Assembly (NCBI GenBank): GCA_015709635.1
Contig: CP054180.1
Location: 1,736,001 to 1,800,000 of the forward strand
DNA from: Gammaproteobacteria bacterium
Lineage (GTDB): Bacteria > Pseudomonadota > Gammaproteobacteria > Burkholderiales > Nitrosomonadaceae
Direction: 5' to 3'
Length of the DNA: 64,000 nucleotides
The position numbers and the translations under genes were made by a program. The notes below the pieces were generated by a model. It saw nothing but the letters and a program-made list of their open reading frames with translations, was not told the DNA's origin and did not search any database. This document shows, one piece after another, positions 49,662-58,472 of the stretch; the stretch's first letter is position 1, and each line of letters starts with the position of its first letter.

Positions 49662-50471
49662 ATGAGCAAACGCGAGTGTATTATCGAGATCGAATCGCTG
49701 TACACACGATTCGGCAATCATACTGTCCATCGCGATATCAATTTACAAGTCTACCGGGGTGAAATTCTGACACTCATTGGCGGATCGGGCAGCGGAAAAA
49801 CGACACTATTGCGCCAAATGCTCGGATTGGAGCAACCCGCGCAAGGCAGCGTCAAAATTTTCGGCAGCAGCGGTGCCGATCCCGGCTTCGACCAGCAAAA
49901 AAAATGCGTGCGCAGCCGCTCGGGGGTGCTTTTTCAACAAGGCGCATTGTTTAGCGCGCTGACGGTGTTTGACAACGTCGCACTGCCTTTACGTGAGCTG
50001 CATACGTTAAGTGAAGATATGATTCGCGATCTCGTCATGATCAAACTCGATATGGTGGCCATCGAACCAGAGCATGCGAACAAAATGCCGGCCGCTTTAT
50101 CCGGCGGCATGATCAAGCGTGTCGCTCTGGCGCGCGCGCTGGCCTTGGATCCGGAAGTGCTGTTTCTCGACGAACCGACTGCCGGATTGGATCCCGAGTT
50201 GAGTGAAAGCTTCGTCGAGCTGGTGCTGGCGTTGCGTAACGAAATGGATCTGACCATTGTCATGGTAACGCACGATCTGGATACGCTAGTCGCACTATCG
50301 GACCGGATTGCCGTTTTAGCGGATCAGCGGGTCGTGGTCATCGGCACCTTGGATGAAATTTACCGCCATCCGCACCCTTTCATCACCAGCTTTTTCAAAA
50401 GTATACGACATAAAATTGAGCAAAAAAACAACTCGGAGCACACATGGAAAACCGCGCCCACGCCCTCGTAG
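49662..50471 (+). CDS. mlaF: Mla-type ABC transporter ATP-binding protein
   Basis: The 269-residue ATPase drives the lipid transporter. It has Walker A GGSGSGKTTLLRQML near residue 39, the Q-loop in GVLFQQGALFSALTVFDNV, signature LSGGMIKRVALARAL near 147, Walker B EVLFLDEPTAGLDPEL, and the H-loop VMVTHDLDTL. It starts two bases after mlaE and overlaps the next gene by 28 bases. Confidence 0.94.
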   Translation: MSKRECIIEIESLYTRFGNHTVHRDINLQVYRGEILTLIGGSGSGKTTLLRQMLGLEQPAQGSVKIFGSSGADPGFDQQKKCVRSRSGVLFQQGALFSALTVFDNVALPLRELHTLSEDMIRDLVMIKLDMVAIEPEHANKMPAALSGGMIKRVALARALALDPEVLFLDEPTAGLDPELSESFVELVLALRNEMDLTIVMVTHDLDTLVALSDRIAVLADQRVVVIGTLDEIYRHPHPFITSFFKSIRHKIEQKNNSEHTWKTAPTPS

Positions 50472-51343
50472 CCGGCATTTTTGTCATTTTCCTCAGTATC
50501 ACGATCGCTTTAGTCGCGATCTGGTTTAGCGGTAGCAACATCCAGCGCACCGCTTATCTCGTCGTCACCAAGGAATCGGTGAACGGACTCAATCCGCAAT
50601 CGGCGGTGCATTACCGCGGCGTTAATATCGGCAAGGTTGAAAATATCGAATTCGATCCCGGCGATCCGCAGCAAATTCTCGTGCATATCTCAGTGAACGA
50701 GAATGTTATACTGAGAAACAGCGTGTATGCGCAGCTTGGCTATCAAGGCGTTACCGGGCTGGCCTACATTCAGCTGAACGATGAGGGTATTGGCACTGAA
50801 CAACTGGCGAGCGATGCGCGCATTCCGATGCGCCGTTCATTACTCGACGAAGTCGCCGGATACGGACAGGACTTGCTCAGCAACGTCAATCAATTGGTAT
50901 TAAAAATGCATCACCTGCTGAACGATGAAAATCAAAATCATTTTTCTAAAATTCTGCAAAATATTCAGCATGCCACCAGTGATTTTGACGGTATCGCGGA
51001 GCATTTGCAGCCGGTATTGCATTCTTTCACCGAATTGACAAGCGAATCCGCCACCCTGGTCAAGCGATTGGATCAGTTGTTGGGTGAAATTAATATTACC
51101 GTAGGCAAAATTAATCAGAAAGACGGTATTTTCGATAGCTTATCGCAAAGCACACAAGAGCTGACAACGACCATTCCGGAATTGCGCAAGGTCAGCGACA
51201 GTATTGTTCGTAGTTCCAATAATTTGGACAAAGTGCTTCATCAATTGGAAGAAAACCCGCAAAGCGTGTTGTTTGGCCGTACTCCCACCCTGCCGGGGCC
51301 TGGAGAAGCCGGTTTTGTTCCACCCAGCAGGAATACCCAATGA
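50444..51343 (+). CDS. mlaD: MlaD-family MCE protein
   Basis: The 299-residue protein has an N-terminal membrane anchor (about residues 8-28), an MCE domain (NGLNPQSAVHYRGVNIGKVENIEFDP and GYQGVTGLAYIQL), and a long helical C-terminal region. It should sit on the periplasmic side and bind lipid. It overlaps mlaF by 28 bases and the lipoprotein gene by four (ATGA). Confidence 0.92.
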   Translation: MENRAHALVAGIFVIFLSITIALVAIWFSGSNIQRTAYLVVTKESVNGLNPQSAVHYRGVNIGKVENIEFDPGDPQQILVHISVNENVILRNSVYAQLGYQGVTGLAYIQLNDEGIGTEQLASDARIPMRRSLLDEVAGYGQDLLSNVNQLVLKMHHLLNDENQNHFSKILQNIQHATSDFDGIAEHLQPVLHSFTELTSESATLVKRLDQLLGEINITVGKINQKDGIFDSLSQSTQELTTTIPELRKVSDSIVRSSNNLDKVLHQLEENPQSVLFGRTPTLPGPGEAGFVPPSRNTQ

Positions 51344-51963
51344 GCAAAATATCTTTATTACTGCTGATCATCTGCCTGCTACCGGGTTGTGCTTTTCTGC
51401 ACAAATCACAACCGGCAGCCGTTTATGATTTCGGTATGCAATCGGCAATCCAGGCCCAGCAAACATCTCAGCAAGCGCAACTGCGAAGGAAAAGCCTACT
51501 GGTTGCCGAAACGACGGCACCCTCCTGGCTGGATAACACGGCAATCCACTACCGCTTGCTCTATCACAATCCCACGCAATCGTACAGCTATGCCAATAGC
51601 CGCTGGATTGCCAAGCCTGCCGCCCTGCTGTCGCAACAGCTGCGCAACCGCATCGTCACTACGACACAGGAACATGTCATTAAAGACAGCAGCGTTGCAA
51701 CAGCCGATCATGTGCTGCACACGGAATTGGAAGAATTCTCGCAATTGTTTGATACAGCATCGGACAGCCGCGTCGTGATAATCCTGCGCGCCAGCCTGGT
51801 CGAGCGCAGTACACGCAAAGTGCTGGCACAGAAAGATTTCAGCGTCACGAAGCAAGCGCCTACTGCGGATGCACCGGGTGCTGTCACCGCTTTAGGCGCA
51901 GCGAATGATCAGCTATTAGATGAATTGGCCGATTGGCTGGCTGCCGCATTAGCGCCAAACTAA
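51340..51963 (+). CDS. ABC-transporter auxiliary lipoprotein (PqiC-like)
   Basis: The 207-residue protein has a lipobox LPGC near residue 17 and the ABC-transport-auxiliary domain with YRLLYHNPTQSYSYANSRWIAKPAALLSQQLRNRI. In other bacteria such lipoproteins (PqiC and relatives) link MCE transporters to the outer membrane. Its start overlaps the mlaD stop. It takes the place usually held by mlaC/mlaB, so the operon is closer to the MCE-auxiliary type. Confidence 0.85.
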   Translation: MSKISLLLLIICLLPGCAFLHKSQPAAVYDFGMQSAIQAQQTSQQAQLRRKSLLVAETTAPSWLDNTAIHYRLLYHNPTQSYSYANSRWIAKPAALLSQQLRNRIVTTTQEHVIKDSSVATADHVLHTELEEFSQLFDTASDSRVVIILRASLVERSTRKVLAQKDFSVTKQAPTADAPGAVTALGAANDQLLDELADWLAAALAPN

Positions 51964-52054
51964 CCCTGGCTTCGCCAGCAAATTAATCACAACTTTGATT
52001 AATTCAGCATGTGCTTATGTTAGTATCCCGTCATTACTGTTCCAGGGACTCCTC

Positions 52055-52180
52055 ATGCGTTCATTTCTTACCATGCTGCTTTCCATTTGCCTACTCGGCG
52101 CCTGCGGCCTTAAAGGACCGCTTTACCTTCCCAAAGTCGATGAAGCCTCTGCGTCATCCAGTCAAGCGCAGAAAAAATGA
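52055..52180 (+). CDS. lptM: Small lipoprotein LptM (YifL-like)
   Basis: The 41-residue protein has a signal, lipobox LGAC near residue 16 and the conserved GLKGPLYLP motif that defines LptM/YifL. LptM helps the LptD-LptE complex mature. ATG at 52055 follows AGGGA. Its TGA overlaps the lysA start (ATGA), the classic lptM-lysA arrangement of proteobacteria. Confidence 0.9.
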   Translation: MRSFLTMLLSICLLGACGLKGPLYLPKVDEASASSSQAQKK

Positions 52181-53433
52181 GCGGTTTTTCTGAGTTTGAT
52201 TACCGCAACAATGAGCTGTTCGTTGAATCGGTTCCGCTGCAACAGATCGCCAATGAATTCGGCACTCCCTGTTACGTCTATTCCCGCGCCGCTCTGACTC
52301 AGGCTTATCAGGCATTCGATTCGGCGTTTGCAGACCGGGATCACCTCATCTGTTATGCGGTAAAAGCCAACTCGAACATTGCCATACTCAACCTTTTCGC
52401 CCAACTAGGCAGCGGTTTCGATATCGTATCGGGCGGCGAGTTGCAACGCGTCATTAAGGCGGGCGGCGATCCGGCAAAAACTGTTTTTTCCGGTGTCGGT
52501 AAAAATGCTGAAGAAATGCGCATAGCACTAAACGCTGGAATTCTGTGTTTCAATGTCGAATCCGAGGCCGAGTTGACCGTGCTTGATCAAATCGCCAAAG
52601 ACATGGGCAAAATTGCGCCTGTCAGTCTGCGCGTCAATCCGGATGTAGACGCCAAAACGCATCCTTATATATCAACCGGCCTTAAGGAAAATAAATTCGG
52701 CGTCCCGGCCAAAGAAGCCGAGCGGATTTACCAATCGGCGCATTTGTTCCCGCACATCCGCTTTACCGGACTGGATTGCCATATTGGCTCCCAATTGACC
52801 GAGCTTGAACCATTCATGCAGGCCAGCAGCAAAATGCTCACATTGCTCAAAGCCTTGCAATCACAAGGCTCGCAGATTGAACACCTGGATTTGGGCGGCG
52901 GTCTGGGCATCCGCTACACCAATGAGACACCGCCAAGCATCAAGGATTATGTTTCCGCGCTATGCGCCAGCACGCAACACATCAAGCAACGCCTATTAAT
53001 CGAACCGGGGCGTTCGCTGGTGGGAAATTGCGGTATTCTGCTGACACGGATCGAATACCTTAAACATACGCCGGCGCGTAACTTTGCTATTGTCGACGCC
53101 GCCATGAACGATCTGATGCGCCCGGCATTGTACGATGCTTATCATGACATTCTTCCGGTGCATAACAATGACGGTGAAACCGAAAGCTATCAGGTTGTCG
53201 GACCTGTTTGCGAAACCGGTGATTTTCTCGGTCACGACCGTAGTCTCTGCCTTTCAACCGGAGATTTACTTGCCGTCATGTCGGCCGGTGCGTATGGCAT
53301 GAGCATGAGCTCGAATTACAACACCCGCCCGCGTGCTGCTGAAATCATGGTTGACCGCGATACCGTTCACGTCATCCGGCAGCGTGAAACCATCGACGAG
53401 CTTATCGCAACCGAACAAATTCTGCCGCAATAA
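52177..53433 (+). CDS. lysA: Diaminopimelate decarboxylase
   Basis: LysA decarboxylates meso-diaminopimelate to lysine. The 418-residue PLP enzyme has the Lys in YAVKANSNIAIL near residue 64, GSGFDIVSGGEL near 80, the glycine-rich LDLGGGLGIRY near 237, IEPGRSLVGNCG near 277, and the C-terminal GPVCETGDFLG and YGMSMSSNYN. Its start overlaps lptM. Confidence 0.97.
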   Translation: MSGFSEFDYRNNELFVESVPLQQIANEFGTPCYVYSRAALTQAYQAFDSAFADRDHLICYAVKANSNIAILNLFAQLGSGFDIVSGGELQRVIKAGGDPAKTVFSGVGKNAEEMRIALNAGILCFNVESEAELTVLDQIAKDMGKIAPVSLRVNPDVDAKTHPYISTGLKENKFGVPAKEAERIYQSAHLFPHIRFTGLDCHIGSQLTELEPFMQASSKMLTLLKALQSQGSQIEHLDLGGGLGIRYTNETPPSIKDYVSALCASTQHIKQRLLIEPGRSLVGNCGILLTRIEYLKHTPARNFAIVDAAMNDLMRPALYDAYHDILPVHNNDGETESYQVVGPVCETGDFLGHDRSLCLSTGDLLAVMSAGAYGMSMSSNYNTRPRAAEIMVDRDTVHVIRQRETIDELIATEQILPQ

Positions 53434-53496
53434 ATCGCCATTTGGAGACGCGTTTAATTGTAGTAACATGCCGTATCGCTTTTTGACCAATCACTG

Positions 53497-54555
53497 ATGA
53501 CAAACCCATCCCGTATCGCCGATGAACAGTATCAAGATGATATCTTGCAAGGCGTCTCGCGCACCTTTGCACTGACCATCCCGCAATTACCCGGGGCGCT
53601 GCGCCGTGTGATTGGCAATGCCTATCTGCTCTGCCGTATTACCGATACGATCGAAGACGATAGCGCATTGACCAATGAGCAGACCCGGGAGCTTTCGGAT
53701 ATGTTCGCCGAGGTTGTATGCGGCAACGCATCGGCGGAGGAATTCGCGCAAACACTCTACCCGCTGCTTTCCAACCACACCATCCCGGCCGAGCATGATC
53801 TAATCAAAAACACCCCATCCGTCATTCGCATCACGCATAGTTTCAACCCTGTGCAACGCCACGCGCTGGAACGTTGCGTGCGCATTATGGCGAAAGGCAT
53901 GGCTGATTATCAGGAAACCGAATCCCTGGAAGGGCTGAAAGATTTATCCGAGATGAATCAGTATTGTTACTACGTCGCCGGTGTCGTTGGCGAAATGCTG
54001 ACTGAACTGTTCTGCGATTACTCGCAAGATATCGATGCGCACAGACCCACGTTGATGAAACTGTCGGTTTCATTCGGTCAGGGATTGCAGATGACGAACA
54101 TCCTCAAGGATATTTGGGACGATCGCAAGCGCGGTGCTTGTTGGTTGCCACAAGATATTTTTGTTAAAAACGGATTTAACCTGCGCGACTTGCAGCCCGG
54201 CACATCCGATGCGAAATTTCAGGCTGGATTGGCGGAGCTACTGGCTGTTGCCAAAAGCCATTTACACAATGCGCTGACCTACACCAGTTTGATTCCACCA
54301 CAAGAAAAGGGAATTCGCCGGTTTTGTTTATGGGCGATCGGTATGGCGATTCTGACATTGAACAAAATCAATCAACACCGCGATTTCTCACAAGGCGCTC
54401 AAGTCAAAATCAGCCGCCGCAGCGTTAAAGCCACCATTATTACAACTAGTTTGTTTGCAAGCCAGGATTGGATATTGGAATTGCTGTTTAAGCTGACATC
54501 CAGAAATCTTCCTGACATCGATATACACAAAGTAGCATTCTCAGAAATCAAATAG
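53497..54555 (+). CDS. Squalene/phytoene synthase family protein
   Basis: The 352-residue protein has both aspartate-rich motifs of head-to-head prenyl synthases: DTIEDDS near residue 50 and NILKDIWDDRKRGACWLP near 202. Its length and C-terminal hydrophobic tail resemble ERG9-like squalene synthases more than the short HpnC/HpnD pair. Being directly before hpnA, it most likely makes squalene for hopanoids in this cell. Confidence 0.85.
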   Translation: MTNPSRIADEQYQDDILQGVSRTFALTIPQLPGALRRVIGNAYLLCRITDTIEDDSALTNEQTRELSDMFAEVVCGNASAEEFAQTLYPLLSNHTIPAEHDLIKNTPSVIRITHSFNPVQRHALERCVRIMAKGMADYQETESLEGLKDLSEMNQYCYYVAGVVGEMLTELFCDYSQDIDAHRPTLMKLSVSFGQGLQMTNILKDIWDDRKRGACWLPQDIFVKNGFNLRDLQPGTSDAKFQAGLAELLAVAKSHLHNALTYTSLIPPQEKGIRRFCLWAIGMAILTLNKINQHRDFSQGAQVKISRRSVKATIITTSLFASQDWILELLFKLTSRNLPDIDIHKVAFSEIK

Positions 54556-54599
54556 AGGGAATGCATTAGTTTTACTCCCAAACATATTCGACTTAACGC

Positions 54600-55592
54600 A
54601 TGACAAAATCATTGGTCACAGGCGCAACAGGATTTCTGGGTTCCGCGGTTATGCGGTGCCTGCTTGCGGCCGGACATGAAGTTCGCGTTTTGGTCAGACC
54701 GCATAGCGACCGGCGCAACCTTGAAAATTTTTCTGTTGAAGTCTTCGAAGGTGATTTACGTAGTCATCAATCACTCAAGAATGCAGTTCGCGGTTGCGAT
54801 AATCTATTTCATGTTGCCGCCGATTATCGGCTCTGGGTTCCGGATCCCACGATCATGTATGAAATCAACGTTAATGGCACGCGTGACCTGATCTTGGCCG
54901 CCCATGAAGGTGGTATTCAACGCATTGTATATACCAGCAGCGTAGCGACACTCGGATTGAATATCGACGGCTCACCTGCCGACGAGGAAACACCATCGGA
55001 TTTTGCACGCATTTTGGGGCACTACAAGCGCTCCAAGTACCAAGCTGAGCAATTAGTCAAACAATTAACCGATGATCACCGTTTGCCATTGGTGATTGTC
55101 AATCCTTCCACCCCGATCGGTCCCGGCGACGTGCGCCCCACCCCGACCGGGCGCATCGTGCTGGATACCTTGATGGGCCGCATGCCGGCGTATGTCAATA
55201 CCGGACTCAATATCGCGCATGTCGATGATATTGCGCAAGGCCACTTACTGGCTTTTCATCATGGAAAACCGGGAGAGCGTTACATCCTGGGCGGGGATAA
55301 CATGACATTGCTGCAAATTCTACAAGTCATCGATGAAATCAATGGAACACGCAAAAACCGCATCAGCATACCGATCAGCATCATGCTTCCACTGGCGTGG
55401 CTCATGGAAAAAACTGCAACCTTCACGCGCACGGAACCACGTGCAACGCTTGACAGTATTCATATGGCCAAGAAACTGATGTTTTTCTCCAGCGCAAAAG
55501 CGAAGCGGGAATTGGGTTATCAGCACCGGCCTGCTGTTGAAGCTCTTGAAGATGCGGTTAAATGGTTCAAAGAAAACGATTATTGCAATTAG
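54600..55592 (+). CDS. hpnA: Hopanoid-associated sugar epimerase HpnA
   Basis: The 330-residue extended SDR has VTGATGFLGSAVMRCLLAAGHEVRVLVR at its start, YTSSVATLG near residue 117, YKRSKYQAEQLV near 141 with the catalytic Tyr/Lys, and LPLVIVNPSTPIGPGD near 160. It is the HpnA type, taking part in hopanoid side-chain modification. It lies 44 bases after the squalene synthase-like gene. Confidence 0.92.
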   Translation: MTKSLVTGATGFLGSAVMRCLLAAGHEVRVLVRPHSDRRNLENFSVEVFEGDLRSHQSLKNAVRGCDNLFHVAADYRLWVPDPTIMYEINVNGTRDLILAAHEGGIQRIVYTSSVATLGLNIDGSPADEETPSDFARILGHYKRSKYQAEQLVKQLTDDHRLPLVIVNPSTPIGPGDVRPTPTGRIVLDTLMGRMPAYVNTGLNIAHVDDIAQGHLLAFHHGKPGERYILGGDNMTLLQILQVIDEINGTRKNRISIPISIMLPLAWLMEKTATFTRTEPRATLDSIHMAKKLMFFSSAKAKRELGYQHRPAVEALEDAVKWFKENDYCN

Positions 55593-55917
55593 AATTTCAT
55601 ATCTCCCCGGCTTCCGGCATCTCCCTGCCGGTTTAATCGATTCAAGTACTCCGGGAAAATTCCTAAACCACGCCCCACCATCCACTCAATAATCTCTATT
55701 TACTTTCCGTAATCCTAGCAAACCTGCTTCCTTAAAACTTCAAAACTCACTGGAAGCTACATTCGCCATCTTATTCAAAGAATTCTCTAAACTTTCAGGA
55801 TTGACTGTCGTAAAAACAACGGCAAAGTGAGAATCAAGCACGCAAGAGTTGATCAAGCGATTAAGAAGCAAAGCAATTCTGGTAGTACATAAAACATTGT
55901 TATTTACGGAGAAAAGA
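55593..55917. other. Intergenic region between hpnA and cheY
   Basis: This 325-base stretch contains a short hairpin CCGGCA-TCTCCC-TGCCGG at 55614-55631 followed by TTTAAT, a possible weak terminator for hpnA. The rest is AT-rich and probably holds the cheY promoter; no sigma-28-like element was recognised. Confidence 0.35.
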
Positions 55918-56325
55918 ATGCCTGACAAAAATTTAAAATTCTTGGTAGTGGATGATTTTTCTACCATGCGTAGAATCGTTCGCAACCTTCTAAAAGAACT
56001 AGGATTTGTCAATGTCGATGAGGCTGAGGATGGTGCAGTAGCTTTGCGTAAACTGCAAGATGGCAATTTCGATTTTATCGTATCCGATTGGAATATGCCG
56101 AATATGGACGGATTAACCATGCTGCAGAATGTACGCGCCAACGATGCATTAAAAAATATTCCTGTACTCATGGTTACAGCCGAGGCCAAAAAAGAAAATA
56201 TTGTCGCTGCAGCTCAAGCCGGAGCAAGCGGTTATATCGTCAAGCCGTTCACTGCTGCTGTCCTGGAAGAAAAACTAAATAAGATCTTCCAGAATATGGA
56301 AGCCAAAATAGCTGTGAAAGCATGA
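55918..56325 (+). CDS. cheY: Chemotaxis response regulator CheY
   Basis: CheY carries the phosphate signal from CheA to the flagellar motor. The 135-residue single receiver domain has LVVDDFSTMRRIVRNLL, the phospho-acceptor Asp in FIVSDWNMPNMDGL near residue 60, MVTAEAKKENI with Thr, and YIVKPFTAAVLEEKL with Lys. ATG at 55918 follows GGAG. It precedes cheZ by 33 bases. Confidence 0.95.
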   Translation: MPDKNLKFLVVDDFSTMRRIVRNLLKELGFVNVDEAEDGAVALRKLQDGNFDFIVSDWNMPNMDGLTMLQNVRANDALKNIPVLMVTAEAKKENIVAAAQAGASGYIVKPFTAAVLEEKLNKIFQNMEAKIAVKA

Positions 56326-56358
56326 AATTTCTTTTCATAACAACTTGATGAGTTCAAA

Positions 56359-57117
56359 ATGAGTACAAAACGTCTTATGAAAGCAAAAACCGAGGATGCT
56401 TCTCAAGAAACAATCGGCACCAAATCCAAGAAATCTATTAAGTTGGCTGATACGCCGCAAATCGTAGAGACTAAAAATATTGAAGAAAATGAATTAACTG
56501 CAACCGATAAGAAAGTTATTGATCAGATTGGTCAATTAACCAGAAACTTGCACGACAGTTTACGTGAGCTCGGCTACGACAGACGCTTGGAAGCAATTGC
56601 AGCTGAAGTGCCCGAAGCCCAAGACAAATTATCTTACGTTGCAACCAAAACCGAGCAAGCGGCTGAACGCACGCTCAATGCAACTGAAATTGCCATGCCG
56701 ATTCAAGATAAGCTCTCGGCCGATGCTATCCATTTGTCAGAACAGTGGAAACAAGCATTTGAAATCCATCAAACCAATCCGGACACAGAAAAATTTAAAA
56801 CCTTATTGATCGACACACTGCAGTACCTGGATAAGGTTCCGGAGCAAACCAATGCAACCAACGCACAACTGATGGAAATTATGATGGCACAAGACTTCCA
56901 GGATCTCACCGGTCAAGTCATCAAGAAAATCACGCACATGGTGCAAAGTCTGGAAAAAGATCTAATTGATCTACTCCTCGCAAATGTCCCAACCAAGAAA
57001 ATTGCCGCTGCAGATGAAGGACTCATGAATGGTCCTGTCACTAATCCTGAAAAATGTAATGACGTAGTATGTAACCAAGATCAAGTCGATGACTTACTCG
57101 CCAGTCTTGGGTTTTAG
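56359..57117 (+). CDS. cheZ: Protein phosphatase CheZ
   Basis: CheZ removes phosphate from CheY. The 252-residue protein has the long helical hairpin with QIGQLTRNLHDSLRELGYD near residue 54 and the catalytic region around IMMAQDFQDLTGQVIKKI near 172. The C-terminal CheY-binding peptide is DQVDDLLASLGF. The first 50 residues are charged and variable. A strong terminator follows. Confidence 0.93.
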   Translation: MSTKRLMKAKTEDASQETIGTKSKKSIKLADTPQIVETKNIEENELTATDKKVIDQIGQLTRNLHDSLRELGYDRRLEAIAAEVPEAQDKLSYVATKTEQAAERTLNATEIAMPIQDKLSADAIHLSEQWKQAFEIHQTNPDTEKFKTLLIDTLQYLDKVPEQTNATNAQLMEIMMAQDFQDLTGQVIKKITHMVQSLEKDLIDLLLANVPTKKIAAADEGLMNGPVTNPEKCNDVVCNQDQVDDLLASLGF

Positions 57118-57162
57118 TTAAAAAATTCAGCTCCCCAATTCATTCTGGAAATTACCAATCCC

Positions 57163-57207
57163 GCTAGAGTTTTTCCCGTTATAACCGGTAAAACTCTAGC
57201 TTTTTTG
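57163..57207 (+). terminator. Intrinsic terminator after cheZ
   Basis: GCTAGAGTTTT pairs with AAAACTCTAGC around a partly structured loop (CCGTTATAACCGG) and is followed by six Ts. It ends the cheYZ transcript. Confidence 0.92.
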
Positions 57208-57250
57208 TATACATTGCGGTGAAAATCCTGACTCCGAGTTAAACCGCTGG

Positions 57251-57988
57251 TTAATTCCTCGGCTCCGAAGATTCTGTGATTTTATCATTGTTGGGTTCAA
57301 GCTTTTTCCACAAGCATCGATTGTTACTTTCACGTGCAATATTTTCCAGCACCGCTAAATGCTGCGCGAATTCCTCATCGGTTGCCGCGATGACTTTTAA
57401 ATCGCGGCTATCAATATTTGCTATCACCTGCTGAATGGGTTCAGCGTATTCCAATTCGATAAGCAAGCTTTCCTGGCCGCGCGTCATCGCAAGATAAACT
57501 TCGGCTAATAGCTCGGCATCCAATAACGCGCCATGCAGTGTGCGCTTAGAGTTGTCGATGCTGTAACGCTCGCATAACGCATCGAGGTTATTCCGTTTAC
57601 CCGGATGAAATTCCTTCGCGAGCTTTAAAGTATCCGTTATCGAAGCGCAATAACTATCCAGCGTTTTGAGTTTGATTAAACTTAATTCATGATTGAGAAA
57701 GCCGACGTCGAATGGAGCGTTATGGATAATCAGTTCCGCATCATGAATAAAATTCAGGAGCTCCTTGGAAATCTCGTGAAATCTCGGCTTATCCCGAAGA
57801 AACTCCGCCGTTAGTCCGTGTACTTGCAAAGCTCCCTCATCGCTATCACGATCAGGATTGAGATAATAATGAACGTGATTACCGGTCAATTGCCGATTGC
57901 ATAGCTCGACCGCCGCTATTTCAACAAGGCGATGGCCGAGCTTATGCTCCAGCCCGGTCGTTTCGGTATCCAGCACAATTTGACGCAT
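57251..57988 (-). CDS. dnaQ: DNA polymerase III epsilon subunit (3'-5' proofreading exonuclease)
   Basis: DnaQ edits errors during replication. The 245-residue protein has the three exonuclease motifs: LDTETTGLEHKLGHRLVEIA at residue 6, HNAPFDVGFLNHEL near 94, and HGALLDAELLAEVYLAM near 155. The C-terminal tail should bind the alpha subunit. It lies next to rnhA on the same strand, the common dnaQ-rnhA linkage. Confidence 0.95.
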   Translation of the reverse strand: MRQIVLDTETTGLEHKLGHRLVEIAAVELCNRQLTGNHVHYYLNPDRDSDEGALQVHGLTAEFLRDKPRFHEISKELLNFIHDAELIIHNAPFDVGFLNHELSLIKLKTLDSYCASITDTLKLAKEFHPGKRNNLDALCERYSIDNSKRTLHGALLDAELLAEVYLAMTRGQESLLIELEYAEPIQQVIANIDSRDLKVIAATDEEFAQHLAVLENIARESNNRCLWKKLEPNNDKITESSEPRN

Positions 57989-57989
57989 G

Positions 57990-58472
57990 TCAGGCTCCCG
58001 GATCTTGCGGCAGTTCTTCAGAATTCATCATGACAACACCGCGATTGGCCAGTTGATCGGCACGCTCGTTATCAACATGTCCGGCATGCCCGCGCACCCA
58101 GCACCACTCTATTTCATGATGCTGCGTTAACTGATCGAGCAATCTCCATAAGTCTTCATTTTTTACCGGCTTTTTATCCGCAGTACGCCAATTGCGAATC
58201 TTCCATGCGGCAAGCCATTCGCTGATGCCTTTTTGAACGTATTGCGAATCAGTGTATAAATGCACTTTGCACGGCCGTTTTAAAGACTCCAAAGCGCGTA
58301 TCGCCGCAAGCAGCTCCATACGGTTGTTGGTCGTCAGTTTTTCCCCACCGAAAATCTCACGCTCATGACCGGCATATTTCAGTACGGCACCCCATCCGCC
58401 AATCCCGGGATTTCCTTTGCATGCGCCGTCGGTATAAATCTCAACAATTTTGCGATGCTCTGTACTCATCAC
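57990..58472 (-). CDS. rnhA: Ribonuclease HI
   Basis: RNase HI cuts RNA in RNA-DNA hybrids. The 160-residue protein has IYTDGACKGNPGIGGWGAVL near residue 12, NNRMELLAAIRAL near 48, LYTDSQYV near 72, VRGHAGHVDNERAD near 122 and thus the Asp-Glu-Asp-Asp site. It overlaps the methyltransferase gene by four bases (ATGA). Confidence 0.97.
   Translation of the reverse strand: MMSTEHRKIVEIYTDGACKGNPGIGGWGAVLKYAGHEREIFGGEKLTTNNRMELLAAIRALESLKRPCKVHLYTDSQYVQKGISEWLAAWKIRNWRTADKKPVKNEDLWRLLDQLTQHHEIEWCWVRGHAGHVDNERADQLANRGVVMMNSEELPQDPGA

Noticed and set aside
55740..56189. 149-residue minus-strand frame opposite cheY
   Set aside because: Ser-rich antisense shadow of cheY without a start signal.
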